The position numbers and the translations under genes are program-made. From positions 3,596,001-3,660,000 of the forward strand of contig CM073194.1 of assembly GCA_037042915.1 (NCBI GenBank): a DNA stretch of 64,000 bases, given 5' to 3'. Origin of the DNA: Auricularia sp. M13. Its lineage: Eukaryota > Basidiomycota > Agaricomycetes > Auriculariales > Auriculariaceae. Under the pieces are notes generated by a model, which saw only the letters and a program-made list of their open reading frames with translations, had not been told where the DNA came from and made no database searches. Below are positions 1 to 11,753 of the stretch, in pieces; the stretch's first letter is position 1; each line of letters opens with the position of its first letter.

Positions 1-681
1 ACGCAACGAAAAGAAAGAGAGGAAAAGACGGCTGATAGCCTGGAAGCCATCGAGCTTGCGCCTGCGCGAACCGGACTGACGCAGCGCGGCAACGTCAACT
101 GTTCACAGTGTGTTTCCCGACGAGCAGAAGAAGGACAGGAAGCAATTGGAGGCACGACTGCATCGTCGTAGCAAACGGCAGCGATATGGCGAAAACTTCA
201 GCTCATCGAGCCCTCAGGTAAACCCTCCGGTTCCGCCGGGAAGACGGGTCGCTGTTACACTGTCGCTATCAGGTAAGGAGGCCGCATGTTGCTTCTCGCC
301 GAAGCATTATCCAAAGGGCGGACGGAAAAGCGGTGGGCGGACTCTCAGTCTGAGTCTGGGAGTCCGACGACGGCTTCCCATGTAACTTGAACCCGTCTGC
401 CCCAGCGTTCCATCTGCTCATGCTACGCTCGTGCTCTGTTCACTTGCAGATTTTCCGCGGATTCGTATTTGGATGCAATCAGCACCTGAACGGTTTGCAG
501 CGGCATCAACTGTTCGCAGCGGCACTTCTTTCCGTCATCCAGCGCGTCCTTCGAACTCCTGCCACATGAGGATCCCCGATTGACTAGGCGCACGCGCGTG
601 GTGTTCTCTGGGCCACTATATAACAGTCATGCATCCATCAGTGCCAACGCGTCTTCGACTCGGAGTCCTCTCACGTTCGCC
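1..681. other. Upstream intergenic region, no gene seen
   Basis: No reading frame here has recognisable domains or splice-supported continuation. It ends in the promoter of the first GH47 gene. A short imperfect palindrome lies at 338-366. Nothing else can be supported. Confidence 0.5.
617..623 (+). promoter_or_regulatory. TATA box of GH47 gene 1
   Basis: TATATAA 59 bases before the end of the leader, in front of the ATG at 682. All three GH47 copies carry a TATA element at a similar distance. Confidence 0.6.
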
Positions 682-2406
682 ATGGTCCGCAGCGTCCTCC
701 CTCTTGTGCTGGTGCTTGCTGCGACCGCAAACGCCGACAACGTGCAGCTTCGCGGCCTTAAGCTGCCACGCGATGCAGCGGCGAACAAGGAGGCCGTCGT
801 CAAGATGTTCACGGAGGCCTATGACACTTACAGGCAGTATGCCTGGGGCCACGACGAGCTTGCACCTGTCAGTCAAGGGTTTAACGATGGCCGCAATGGC
901 TGGGGCGCGACAGTCGTCGACGCGCTCAGCACGGCGAAAATGATGGGACTCAATGTACGCTGCCCTTTACTGGTCGTGTGACCCCCACAACGGCAGGCAC
1001 TCATGATCACATCTTGCGATGTCATAGGACATCTACAACGAGGGCGTCGAGTTCTCCAAGAAGATCGACTTCAGCGTGAGCCACACGCCCGACGTCGTCT
1101 CTGTCTTCGAAACGACCATCCGGTTTCTCGGTGGGCTGCTCTCCGCGTACGAGCTCGGCGGGAAGCGGGATCGCGGGCTGCTGCGCAAGGCGACAGAGGT
1201 CGCAGACAAGATGGCGTTCGCCTGGGTTGGCGACAACCAGGTGCCATACGGCAGGATGAACTTCAGCACCAACGCGCCCGCTATCATCGCGAGCAACAGC
1301 ATCGCCGGCTCGGGCACGCTCGTCCTTGAGTGGTCGCGCTTGAGCGACTATACGGGCAACAGCACCTACCGCGAGCTCGCGGAGAAGACGTTCCGCCTTA
1401 TTGCGTCCAGCACCGACACGCAGCTTCCTGGTATGGCAGGCCAGTGTGTGGACCCGGCCACGGGTAAGTTCACCTGCAAACGCATCACATGGGGCGCGAG
1501 CTCCGACTCGTACTTCGAGTACCTCATCAAGTTTGTTCTCTTCTGTGCTCTTGGCAAGTGCAAGTACTTACGACGATGCAGATACGCCCGCTTTACGAAC
1601 AACAAGGATACGTTGTGGGTCAACACCTGGAAGACTGCCATTGACTCGACGCTCAAAAACCTCATCAAGACTTCGACCGTCAGTGGACACACCTTCACCG
1701 CGGAATTGGATGACCAGGGCCGCACGCGCTACATCGGCTCCCACCTTGGCTGCTTCGCTGGCGGCAACTTCATCCTGGGCGGAAAGCTGCTTGGCAATGA
1801 TACTATCGTCAAGACCGGCTTGAAGCTCACTGACAGCTGCCTTGCGACGTACAATACCAGTACTGGCATCGGGCCCGAGGTGTTCGCGTACTCCAGCGCG
1901 GACGGCAACTACACTGGCGGTACGCCGAGCGCTGCCGATCTCGAGTACTACAACGAACACGGCTGGTACGTCTACAACGGCAACGCGTACTACGACCTGC
2001 GCCCCGAGGTCATGGAGAGCAATTTCTATGCTTGGCGCGCGACGGGCGACAAGAAGTACTATGACCACGCCGTCCGCTTCGTGAAGAACCTGGAGAAATG
2101 GACCAAGGTCAACGGCGCGTACGCCGCGATCCAGGACGTGCGTCAGACAGAGTACGGCCAGAGCGGGTTCTTCGACAACACCGAGAGCTTCTTCTTCGCT
2201 GAAGTGCTCAAGTATCTCTATGTGTGTTCCATGTTTGTGTGCTAGTCTGCTGCTCACGCATCTTGCAGTTGACGTTTGACGACCCCAATAATTATAGCAT
2301 CGACGAGTGGGTGTTTAACACTGAAGCGCATCCGCTGCGTGCGCCCAAGGCTCTCCATACATACGACCCCGAGGCTCAGCCTTGCAAGTTTCGCTGGTGC
2401 CAGTAA
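682..2406 (+). CDS. Secreted GH47 class I alpha-1,2-mannosidase, copy 1
   Basis: Trims alpha-1,2-linked mannose from N-glycans or mannoproteins (inverting, Ca2+-dependent). Exons 682-954, 1028-1530, 1582-2221, 2269-2406 give 517 residues, a normal GH47 length. The start was chosen because it opens a signal peptide (hydrophobic residues 4-16, ending TANA). The (alpha/alpha)7 barrel motifs are in order: [110 protein letters not shown]. The acidic residues known from the family are present (Glu of FET, Asp of SDSY, Glu of RPE), as is the Ca2+-binding Thr of NTEAHP and the conserved Cys pair. The second intron (1531-1581, 51 bases) is a multiple of three and stays open if unspliced. First of three tandem copies. 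Confidence 0.93.
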
Positions 2407-3064
2407 ACTTACTTGTCGTGTCGTATCTACCAGCCTGAAAACGGAATACAATCTGACCTAACTGCATTCTTCGGCTACATCACAGTACAGCGCCAAAGAG
2501 TACCTGACCATGACTTGTTCACATGTTGCAGAAAGGAGTTCTTGCTTGTCCGCAGGAACTTATGTATCCGGATTTACTCGGAGTTTGGATGCTCTCTGAA
2601 CTGCACCACACCCATCGTACTGACTTTGAGTGTGCACACCCTCCCTGGCTTCATCTTCGTTCATGCTGTGCAAGTTCTGCTCTGTCTGACCACTGTCTTG
2701 ACTCTGAGCATAGAGTATATGGTTTTTTTGCACAACCTGGCCACACTGTCAACCACGCCTGGCATCCTATGGAAATGGCGGACATCATTTCTGCACTCGC
2801 CTTGGCCTCTACATGCTCGTCCGATGAAGGAAGCACACTGATCAGCTGGACGGCTGACAATCGCAACTGTGCGCAGCATTGCTTCTTGTACCCCGCGTCA
2901 CCGTCATAGGCCGGCACTTGGAGCAACCCAGATCCTGTCATTCGTTGCAGTGTGGGCGACAGTTCGGGGATCCCTGATCGAGTGAACGAACACATGGCGC
3001 TCGTTGGGCGTATATAACACTACACGCTGCGGGCAGCTTCGGTGACCCCGTGTCGCACCCAACA
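2407..3064. other. Spacer between GH47 copies 1 and 2
   Basis: Holds the 3' end of copy 1 and the promoter of copy 2. Open frames of up to 142 codons here have no domain similarity I recognise and no coherent splice structure. Confidence 0.5.
3011..3017 (+). promoter_or_regulatory. TATA box of GH47 gene 2
   Basis: TATATAA 54 bases before the ATG at 3065. Confidence 0.6.
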
Positions 3065-4788
3065 ATGCTCCGGAGCGCCATCCCCCTTGCAGCCCTCGCG
3101 CTCTCTGCGCATGCCGCCAGCGTCCAATTGCCTGGTCTGCAGCTGCCAGATGATGCCGCGGCCAACAGGGAGGCCGTCGTGAAGCTGTTCACCGACACGT
3201 ACGATACCTACAAGCAATACGCTTGGGGACACGACGAGCTCGCGCCTGTCAGTCGGAAAGGCAACGACGGCCGCAACGGATGGGGAGCCACGATAATCGA
3301 CGCACTCAGCACTGCAAAGATTATGGGTCTTGACGTGCGTTATTATAATTCTCGTCGTCGCGCAGGTGCTTATGAACATTTCGTAGGACATCTTCGACGA
3401 GGGCGTCGAGTTCGCAAAGACCATCGATTTCAGCCAGGGCAAAACGAACAACGTCGTTTCGGTCTTCGAGACAACAATCCGGTATCTTGGCGGGCTGCTC
3501 TCCGCATACGAACTCGGCGGGAAGACGGAGGAGGCCCTGCTGCAGAAGGCGCAGCAGGTGGCGGACAAGATGGCGTATGCATGGGTCGGCGACAACAACA
3601 TTCCGTACGGCGACATCGACTTCAGCACCAACATGCCGAGGACGGGCGGGAACGGCCCTGCGGGAGGCGGCACGCTCATTTTGGAGTGGGCCCGCCTGAG
3701 CGACTACACGGGCAACGACACCTACCGCATGCTGGCGGACAAGTCGTTCCGCGTCTTTGCAGAGACCAACGATACTCTCCTCCCCGGGCTTCCGGGCCAG
3801 TGCGTCGACCCCGCGACGAGCCAGTTCACGTGCAAGTACATCACATGGGGCGGTGGTTCTGACTCGTACTACGAGTACCTGATCAAGTGGGTTCTGCAAT
3901 ACGCTTGGACACATAGGTGCTGATCACGATGAACGCCGCCAGATACGCGCGGTTCACGAACAACGCCGACCCGTTGTGGGTAAATACATGGAAGACGGCC
4001 GTCGATTCGACGATCCAGCACCTCGTCAAGGTTTCGACCGTCGGCGGGCACACCTTCACGGCCGACCTGGACGACCAGCGCCGCACGCGGTACATCGGCT
4101 CGCATCTGGGCTGCTTTGCGGGCGGTAATTTCATTATGGGCGGCAAGCTCCTCAATAACGACACCATCGTCGACGTGGGCCTGAAGCTCACTCAGAGCTG
4201 CCTCGCGACGTACCATACCAGCACAGGCATCGGCCCAGAGGTCTTCGCGTACGCGGGCACCGATGGCAACTACACTGGTGCTACGCCCAGCGCCGACGAT
4301 CTCGCGTTCTACAATGAGCACGGCTGGTATGTGTACGACGGGAACGCTTATTACGACCTGCGCCCGGAAGTCATGGAGAGCAACTTCTATGCGTGGCGCG
4401 CGACAGGCGACAAGAAGTATTACGACCAGGCCGCGCTCTTCGTGCAGAACCTCGCGAAGTATACCAGCATCAACGGCGCCAACGCTGGCATTAACGACGT
4501 GCGGCGGACAGACAGCGGATTCTTCGACAACACGGAGAGTTTCTTCTTCGCCGAGGTCCTCAAGTATCTTTATGTGAGTCCTGTCTCTTCCGCCCGCGTG
4601 CTGTTCTCGGGTGTTCATGGCCTTCCGTACAGTTGACCTTCGACGACCCGAAGAACTTCAGCCTGGACGAGTGGGTGTTCAACACCGAGGCGCACCCGCT
4701 GCTTGCGCCGAAGGCGCTCTCGACCTACGACCCGGAGAAGCCCGTCAAGACTCGCAACAAGAAGATTCGCAAGTCCCGCCGCGTGTAG
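3065..4788 (+). CDS. Secreted GH47 class I alpha-1,2-mannosidase, copy 2
   Basis: Same enzyme family as its neighbours. Exons 3065-3334, 3387-3886, 3943-4573, 4633-4788 give 518 residues. The first ATG in frame is 3065; the open frame extends a little upstream but only through a GTG. A signal peptide ([17 protein letters not shown]) precedes the catalytic domain. The motifs [58 protein letters not shown] and FNTEAHPL are intact, so the three family acids and the Ca2+ Thr are present. Intron positions and phases are identical to copy 1, so the two are recent duplicates of one gene. The C-terminus differs from copy 1 in a basic tail ([13 protein letters not shown]). Probably secreted to cell wall or medium. 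Confidence 0.93.
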
Positions 4789-5317
4789 GCAACACTTGTT
4801 GACTCATATTCCAGCTGAATGCCACGGGCATTATTTATGAGCAGCTGCCCTCTTGAACTGGCCAGTGCACTTTTCTTGGTCACCCACGCCCCTGCAAATG
4901 ATGACCACGTGCGCGAGCTATTCTCAGATCCACTCGTTAGTCTAAAAGCGCATCTGATGACGCTGTACTCTTTGAGCTGGGATTGCCGTCGCGGGGTGAG
5001 GTTGGTGCTGTTTGTCTTGGCTTCTTACGACTCGGAGCTGTTGTTCCTCCGAAATTCGCCGGACCGCCAGAGGACCTCAGACGGGCATTGCAGTGGACAG
5101 CGCCTCGGCCGCGGTGGGCGCTCGGCCTTTGCGACTGGCATCACGTGCGAGTGCTGGAATTGAAAGAAGCCCGATGGCAGCATGCGCGCCTGACTGACGC
5201 CTGTGCGCTGCCAGATCATCCGCGCGCTGTGCGCAGTATATATTCGTATGATCCTCAGTCACAGGACACGCGCTCTTACGCCTCTCCCCCTCCTTTGCCC
5301 TCTTTCTGCCCGCCGCC
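4789..5317. other. Spacer between GH47 copies 2 and 3
   Basis: Promoter region of copy 3. No separate gene seen. Confidence 0.5.
5235..5241 (+). promoter_or_regulatory. TATA-like element of GH47 gene 3
   Basis: TATATAT about 77 bases before the ATG at 5318, at a position comparable to copies 1 and 2. Confidence 0.45.
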
Positions 5318-7630
5318 ATGCGCACCGCCGGCTTCGCGACTCTCGCGCTCTACGCGTCCCTTGCCAGTGCGGGCGCCGTCCAGCTCAAGGGCCTCAAGGT
5401 ACCCAAGAAGTACGCGCAGGACAAGCAGGCCGTCAAGAAAATCTTCGAGGACGCGTTCGCCGCGTACGAAAAGTTCGCATGGGGCCACGACGATGTCCGG
5501 GTGTGTGCAACCGCAAGTCCTGCAGTCCGCTCGTTCTTACGGTATTGTTTCAGCCCGTCTCCGAGAGCTTCCTCGACAGCCGCAATGGCTGGGGAGCAAG
5601 CATCGTTGACGCCCTTGGCACGATGAAAATCATGGGTCTCGAGGTTGGTTTTTTCTCGCTGGCGAAGCCAACCACCCTCTCACGAGCATCTGCAGTCGCT
5701 CTACAAGAAGGGCGTGAACTACGCCGCCCAGATTGACTTCAGCACAAGCAAAACCGATGCAACCGTCTCGTGCGTTCATCCCGTCCAACCAGCACCGCGT
5801 GGCGCGAATCTCTGATCTTTACCCCGCATCCGTCATCCACAAACGTTACCGCATCATTTTGGCCGGTCGGCACAACAGCGTCTTCGAGACGACCATCCGC
5901 TACATTGGCGGCTTGCTCAGCGCGTACGAGCTGGGCGGCCGCCGCGACAAGGTCCTCCTCAAGAAGGCGCAGGAGGTCGCGGACAAGCTCGCGCATGCCT
6001 GGGTCGGCGTACGTGTCTGCTGCACGTGCTGTACAAGACGTCATGACCAACTGATCAATCGGCCGTGATACAGGAAAATGCCATGCCATATGGCTTTGTC
6101 AACTTCACCAGCAATGAGCCGAGGGTGGCCAACGTGCGTGCATTGTTCGTCAGGTGAACAAATGAAATTGACCACCCCGGTAGTCCAACATCGCCGAAGC
6201 TGGTACCGTGAGTGGTAGTATCGCAACTTGTGACTTGTGAATGCTCAAAGTCGCCGTTAGCTCATCCTGGAATGGGCTCGCCTCAGGTTCGTGTTGCCGT
6301 TCATCTTTATTCGATAGCTTAAGTATCTTCACTGCAGCGAGTACACGCACGACAAGAAGTATGTGAACCTCGTTGACAAGAGCATGCGTGCGATTGCCAC
6401 TCGCGTAAGCCTTCCTGGGTATTTCCGCTCCTTCGGCCCATCTAACTTGGTGCAGAACGACACGCTCCTTCCTGGTCTTGCTGGCCAGGGTGTTAACCCC
6501 ACCGATGGAACCTTCTCCAACAAGTACATCGTAAGTACCCGCATCTAGATGCGCGTGCCCTCGATTCACACACAGGCATTGTGATAGTCTTGGGGTGGCG
6601 CGAGCGACTCGTACTTCGAGTACCTGATCAAGTGCGTACATTCGTTGCGGACAGCTCATTTCTGAGCTTAGATGCCACTCAGGTACGCCCGTCTGACGAA
6701 CAACAAGGACAAGCTCTGGGTCAGGACGTGGAAAACGGCAGTCGACTCCTCCATCAAGTTCCTTGCTCAGGTGGGCGCACCGAGCTACCTCTGCCAGTCG
6801 TGTCATCTAACACGACATAGCGTACAACCGTTGGCAACTGGTTGGTCCTGGCAGACATGGACGAGCAGAAGCGCCTCCGCCACGTGAACTCCCACCTTGC
6901 CTGCTTCGTCGGGTCAGTCGCGCTCTTCTCGGGGTCCCCACCTGCGTCCGTGCTGACGTTGACGGCACGCGTAGTGGTAACTTCATCTTCGGCGGCCGTC
7001 TGCTGAACAACAACACGATCTACAAGACCGGCCTCGAGCTCACCGACGCGTGCATCAACACATACACGGGCACGGCGACGGGCATCGGCCCTGAGGGCTG
7101 GGCGTTCATCAGCAAGGACGGCAACTACACTGGCAGCGACATCACGCCCGAGCAAATCGCCTTCAACGACCAGCACGGGTTCTACATCCGCTCGGGCGCG
7201 TACATCCTGCGCCCCGAGGTGATGGAGAGCAACTTCTACGCGTGGCGCGCGACCGGCAACACCAAGTACCTCGACAACGCCGCCGCGTTCGTCAAGCAGA
7301 TCGATGCCGTCCTCCGCCTCCAGAACGGTGGCTACGCCGGCTTGAACAACGTCAACGACCTCAACAGCTCCAAGATAGATGACACCGAGTCCTTCTTTTT
7401 TGCTGAGGTCCTCAAGTACCTTTACGTGCGTCTTTTTCTTTGGGCCTTCGCGTCCTCGTGCGGAACGGCGATTGTGCTGACTGCTGCGTGTGCTTGATTA
7501 GCTCACCTTCGACGACCCGGAGCACATCTCCATCGACAAATGGGTGTTCAACACCGAGGCGCACCCGCTCCTTGCGCCCGCTGCTCTGCCCTCGTACGAC
7601 GTCGACAATCACGGCCTCTGGCCCTGGTAG
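5318..7630 (+). CDS. Secreted GH47 class I alpha-1,2-mannosidase, copy 3, intron-rich
   Basis: GH47 enzyme of 510 residues spread over 14 exons: 5318-5500, 5554-5643, 5696-5769, 5879-6008, 6074-6133, 6184-6207, 6261-6286, 6338-6404, 6456-6530, 6588-6631, 6683-6770, 6821-6912, 6975-7425, 7502-7630. All junctions are GT-AG and every phase closes. Signal peptide [20 protein letters not shown]. The motifs [60 protein letters not shown] and FNTEAHPL keep the family's catalytic acids and Ca2+ Thr. Three of its 13 introns (after IMGLE, within LIK/Y, after KYLY) sit exactly where copies 1 and 2 have their only introns. The 24- and 26-base exons are easily missed by gene finders. Function as for the other copies; more diverged from them than they are from each other. 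Confidence 0.9.
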
Positions 7631-8594
7631 ATGCGGGCTGCGTACAATACCCACCGCATATTTCCGCAATATAACATTATTTAATGTGGATAAACATCTG
7701 ATCGTGGCCATTGAGCGCTGAACCACATCGAATGAGCCCGGGCCTCAGCCCATTGATATCCATGATACGATCACCTTGTTAACCACAGCAGCCTGAACGA
7801 GATTGGGCCTGGCTCAGTTATAGACATCAGCGCAGTGCGTGTGCCTTGAGATTGAATGTCGGAATGGTCGCGACTCGGGTGCAACAACCAGATGCTGTCG
7901 GAGTTGTCACGGTGAACCTCAGGCTGCTCCGATTCTGTGCAGGAGCATTGAAGCTCTGAAACAACGTCACTACTGTGCTATCTGGTTAAAATGGTTGCTC
8001 TTCCGACAGACGTTCCCCAGTGTACGTCCAGCTTCAGGCTCGGACTCCCAAGGTCCTGAGCAGACCTTACATTGGACAGTGGACAGTGGACACGGTCACG
8101 GGGAGAATGTAATCCCACATCCCGTCCGACACCATTCGCATGTGAAAGCGCCATCTTCAGCGGCGCCGTTTCACCTCATCGTCGCGGTTAATGCGTCGCG
8201 CGATGGCGATGTTCTCTCGTGACCTCGGAAGTTGCACCTAGCAATATTGGTCGTCTTCCTACGGTCCCGAGGCGCTGGGCTGCCCTTATGATTGGCCAAA
8301 ACTTTGCAATGTTGGCCTCTCATCTCCAAATACTGCCATCCGCAAGCGGCCTCATAGGTGCCGGCCATTCACCTGACTATTCACGTTCATCGGGTGTCGC
8401 AGTCTGGCAACTCGGGATCAATAAGAACTCGTCTGCTTCTAAATTGCATGCAGAATCGCGGTCACCAGCCTCTCTGCATATATAGCCTTATTCTATTTGG
8501 CACTGGAACTAGGTCTGGCCGGCTATAAATGCGGGAGGCGACGCATGCACGAAAGACCAACTCTCTCTCGCGAGGATTCCAAGTACAGACAGCC
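7631..8594. other. Intergenic region
   Basis: Between GH47 copy 3 and the HsbA-like gene. I see no gene; the right end holds the TATA box at 8524-8530. Confidence 0.5.
8524..8530 (+). promoter_or_regulatory. TATA box of the HsbA-like gene
   Basis: TATAAAT 65 bases before the ATG at 8595. Confidence 0.55.
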
Positions 8595-9532
8595 ATGCTC
8601 TCTATCCGTGCAATCCTCCGCTTTGTCCTTCTCGTTCCCGTCACCCTTGGCGCGGCGATCGTCTCGCGTACGGTCGCGCAAGTCGAAACAGACCTCGCCA
8701 CCATTGGCAACGGTGTGAACTCTCTCAACACGGCTTTGAATAGCCTCAACGCGGATAATCTACTTGCTGCGCTAGTACGGATTGGGCTCTTTTTCTTCGA
8801 GCTCCTCAGCGTTTATGGGCTCTCCCACAGGCCATTCATACCTCTGCGGAGAATCTCGCGAATGAGATTCAGACCGGAACCACTGACGCCACTGTGAGTG
8901 AATTGCCGAGGTTCTCCGTGGGAAGCGCTCACGAAACACAACATCCAGAATACTGCCGCGTTCAGTGAGACTGACGGGAACACCATCCTGGCTGCTGTTC
9001 AAGGCTTCCAGCCGAACATGTGAGCTCAATTCTCCGAACCTTTGTGCTATCATCTCCTGACCAGTGATGCAGCATCGCGGCGCTCAATACCGTTGTAGCC
9101 AAGAAGGCCATCTTCCAAGGCCTTCCAATCGGTGGTGTTCCTTCGCTGGTGTACGTATAGTCCCGCTATTTAGAGCCAACGCTTGCTGACCCATAAGCAT
9201 AGTAAACAAGACCTAGCCACACTGTGAGTATACTTGTGTTCTCTTCCCGAGTATTTGTCTAACTAGGCGCTAGGAACGCAAATACGCAGGTGTGCTTCAT
9301 CCAAAAGATCCAAAAGATTCCTGCTCAACTTACTCTCTAAAACAAGGCTCTTGAAGCCGCACTCACTGCGAAGGCACCGGTACGCTCCTTCTCCATTTTT
9401 GGGGACCTATGGCTCACATCCCCTCTTCGAATGCTTGAAACATAGGCCGACCTGCAATCGAAGGCTCAGGCTATCATTGCTCCCATCTCCGCTGCGTTCG
9501 CGACCGCGACCGCGGCATACGCTGAGTTTTGA
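8595..9532 (+). CDS. Secreted HsbA-like (hydrophobic surface-binding protein A) family protein
   Basis: HsbA proteins are small secreted alpha-helical proteins that coat hydrophobic surfaces and, in Aspergillus, help recruit hydrolases. Eight exons, 8595-8774, 8831-8893, 8949-9019, 9073-9150, 9203-9223, 9274-9289, 9347-9379, 9446-9532, give 182 residues. The family pattern is clear after splicing: signal peptide (residues 1 to about 20), RTVAQVETDLATI, IHTSAENLANEIQTGTTDAT, VVAKKAIFQGLPIGGVPSLV, KQDLATL, ALEAALTAKAPADLQSKAQ and a final AAYAEF. Length matches the family. The 21- and 16-base exons are supported only because they restore the conserved KQDLATL segment and the frame. Single-domain and probably secreted; the substrate is unknown. 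Confidence 0.85.
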
Positions 9533-10707
9533 TCATTTTTCCGTTGCTGCGCGGATTGTGCCTGCGAGTTGTGTTACGGTGCCAAAGTTGTATGAATGTC
9601 AACCTATGGGGTCAATGCGAGTTCTCCATGCGGAAATTTGGATTATCTCAGCATTTACAAGTGCAAGGCAGTAAACGTCGCAGGTACTTGGGCGAAAGCT
9701 TGCAGAAGGCGCGAAAAGAGCACGTGATTGCGACTCGGACGTACGGCTTTGGCGGCCCGGTGCTTCTTGACCAGCAACTGTTCAGTGTGCTCTACGCGCT
9801 CGTGCTATGGTCTGAGCTTTGTGGCGCCTCCTCGCATCAATCTTTGCAGTAACACGGACAGCTTCAAACCGCGCGCCTGCTAATTTCCTTCCGAAATGGC
9901 TCGTACCTGAAATGGGCTGCAGGTAAGTCACGAGTGATGAGGCTCAGTAGCCTGCCAAACCGCAGCTTGTTCCAGATGCACTGCCCTAAACTCCATGCCG
10001 CTGCGCGTCGTGCTGCTGAGTCTCGCTGCTCAGGTACTTACTGTTTTTACTCGGAAGCCAAACCAAGCAATCCAGCCCCTTTCGTGCTGTTTCCTTCTTT
10101 CAAGCCGCTATATTGCACTGCCGGGCGCTCCCAGTACGATGGCCGGGACATAGGGCAACAAATAAGTGCAGGTACACTCCCACAGACAATCCTGCGCAAG
10201 CCACTCTGTTTCCATCGCCGAATCGGAGACGGTCTACGACGTGTCTTCTAGTACGAGGAACTTCACCGGAATACTTCTATGGGGCAATTCTGTGGGGTAA
10301 CACCCGTTCATTCCTCAGCCGATCGCCTGACTTGTCCCGAGCCTGCGGGAGGCTGCTATTCTGTCTGCTCCTTGGTCGGAATTTTGACAGGTTAATAGGC
10401 GTGGACGCAACTGCAGATTTCTGGGTGGTTCGCATCGATCTAATGCGACGGTGAATATCATGCGAAGCCGCCTCACCGACGGCGCTCAGTGGCGAAACAG
10501 CTGATATTCCGGACTCATGGCCATGCTTTGCCTCTCGAAACAGTCTCCGGCGCTGTCCGCGACAGTTCTTATATCTCAAACAAAACCTTTCCCTTGTTGG
10601 ACTAGCAGATTCCATCAGTATCACGGCGTTTTCAGACTCTCAGGCTGCCAATTGCGCGTATAAAACTCGGTACGCATGTCCAGTCAGTTCTCCGCAATCC
10701 TACATTC
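9533..10707. other. Intergenic region
   Basis: About 1.2 kb with no supported gene. It ends in the promoter of the next gene. Confidence 0.5.
10659..10665 (+). promoter_or_regulatory. TATA box of the duplicated-domain secreted protein
   Basis: TATAAAA 49 bases before the ATG at 10708. Confidence 0.6.
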
Positions 10708-11604
10708 ATGGCAGCGCGTTTCTGTGGAGCATTCTCTCTTCTCTCAGCTCTTCTCAGCGGCGTCAATGGGGCGGGGCAGACTCCCTTGTCCCAGTATGCC
10801 ATGCACAGCTCGCCGCCGGAAGTCGTCACGCGCAACGCGGACAAGCAGCCGTCGTTCCCGCCCTGGCTCAGGCTCAAGTATACGCACATCACCGATCCCT
10901 TCAGCCTCGACGTCGACAACACTCAGTACCCGGTCCTGGAGCTCGGCAACCTCTCCTACTGGGCGGCCAGCTACGTCGACAACCGCGTGAGCTACAACAT
11001 CCTGGCGTACACCTCCAGCGGACAGCTGTGGAACGCGTGCGAGTTTCCCGGGGCGCGCTACCTCTATGCCGTCGACATCGATCAGTATTCTGGCACAGCG
11101 TCGTTCGTTGGCCAGGTGGGACAGACCGTCACGGTCTCGTTCACCGGGCTGCAGACTCTGTGCGCGAACGTTGTCGTCCTCAACGCGAACATCCAGCCGG
11201 CGCCTCCAAAGGGTGTGAATTACTTCCACCTCACCAACCCATTCACGCTCGACTACGACGAAGTGCATTACCCCGTCCTGCAGATTGGCGAAATTTCCTT
11301 CTGGGGTGCGTCTCTTCGCGTCGTTCCAGCAGCAAATTGCATTCTGACGAAATCATCCACCTCAGCGCTCGCCTTCAATGACAACCGCGAGTCTTTCGCC
11401 ATTCTCGCCTACGACGCGGCGGGCCATCTGGTGTCGCAGTTCGAGCTTCCCGGCGCTCGCTACATCTATCAGATTACCGTGGCAAACGGCGTGGCGACGT
11501 TTATCGGACAGGTACTCAATAGCGTGGCTGTTCCGCTGGACACTCTGCGGAATGCCGCGAGTGCGACGGGGACGCTGCGCGCTCCGGTCATGGAGCTAGC
11601 CTGA
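10708..11604 (+). CDS. Secreted protein with two tandem copies of an unknown domain
   Basis: I do not recognise the family. Exons 10708-11305 and 11366-11604 give 278 residues; the 60-base intron is a multiple of three and stays open if retained, but removing it restores the repeat alignment (WAASYVDNR against WALAFNDNR). Signal peptide is residues 1-21 (ends SGVNG). Two copies of a domain of about 95 residues follow. Each has the order PFxLDxD, YPVLxxG, an aromatic-Trp-Ala step, DNRxS, ILAY, then FPGARYLY or LPGARYIY, and ends in FxGQ followed by a hydrophobic strand. The strand-rich, aromatic pattern suggests a beta-sandwich or lectin-like fold, but that is inference. It lies among other secreted products. 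Start is the first ATG after the TATA box. Confidence 0.75.
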   Translation: MAARFCGAFSLLSALLSGVNGAGQTPLSQYAMHSSPPEVVTRNADKQPSFPPWLRLKYTHITDPFSLDVDNTQYPVLELGNLSYWAASYVDNRVSYNILAYTSSGQLWNACEFPGARYLYAVDIDQYSGTASFVGQVGQTVTVSFTGLQTLCANVVVLNANIQPAPPKGVNYFHLTNPFTLDYDEVHYPVLQIGEISFWGASLRVVPAANCILTKSSTSALAFNDNRESFAILAYDAAGHLVSQFELPGARYIYQITVANGVATFIGQVLNSVAVPLDTLRNAASATGTLRAPVMELA

Positions 11605-11637
11605 GATTCAACGGTTCTTGCCTACGCTGCGGGGTGA

Positions 11638-11649
11638 CCCCCCCCCCCC
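11638..11649 (+). repeat. Poly-C run of 12
   Basis: Twelve consecutive C bases just after the stop of the secreted duplicated-domain gene. A length-variable site and possible sequencing-error spot. Confidence 0.8.
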
Positions 11650-11753
11650 GACCGCGACACGGCGCGTCACAATACAATGTCTGTTGCCGCTATGTAGTAC
11701 ACAAATCACTGACCGAGTATAATGTACAAATGAAGTGATTGAGGCGCTCGGGT

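Noticed and set aside
338-366. Imperfect palindrome of about 11-base arms
   Set aside because: Short, interrupted and isolated; no second copy or flanking structure supports a function.
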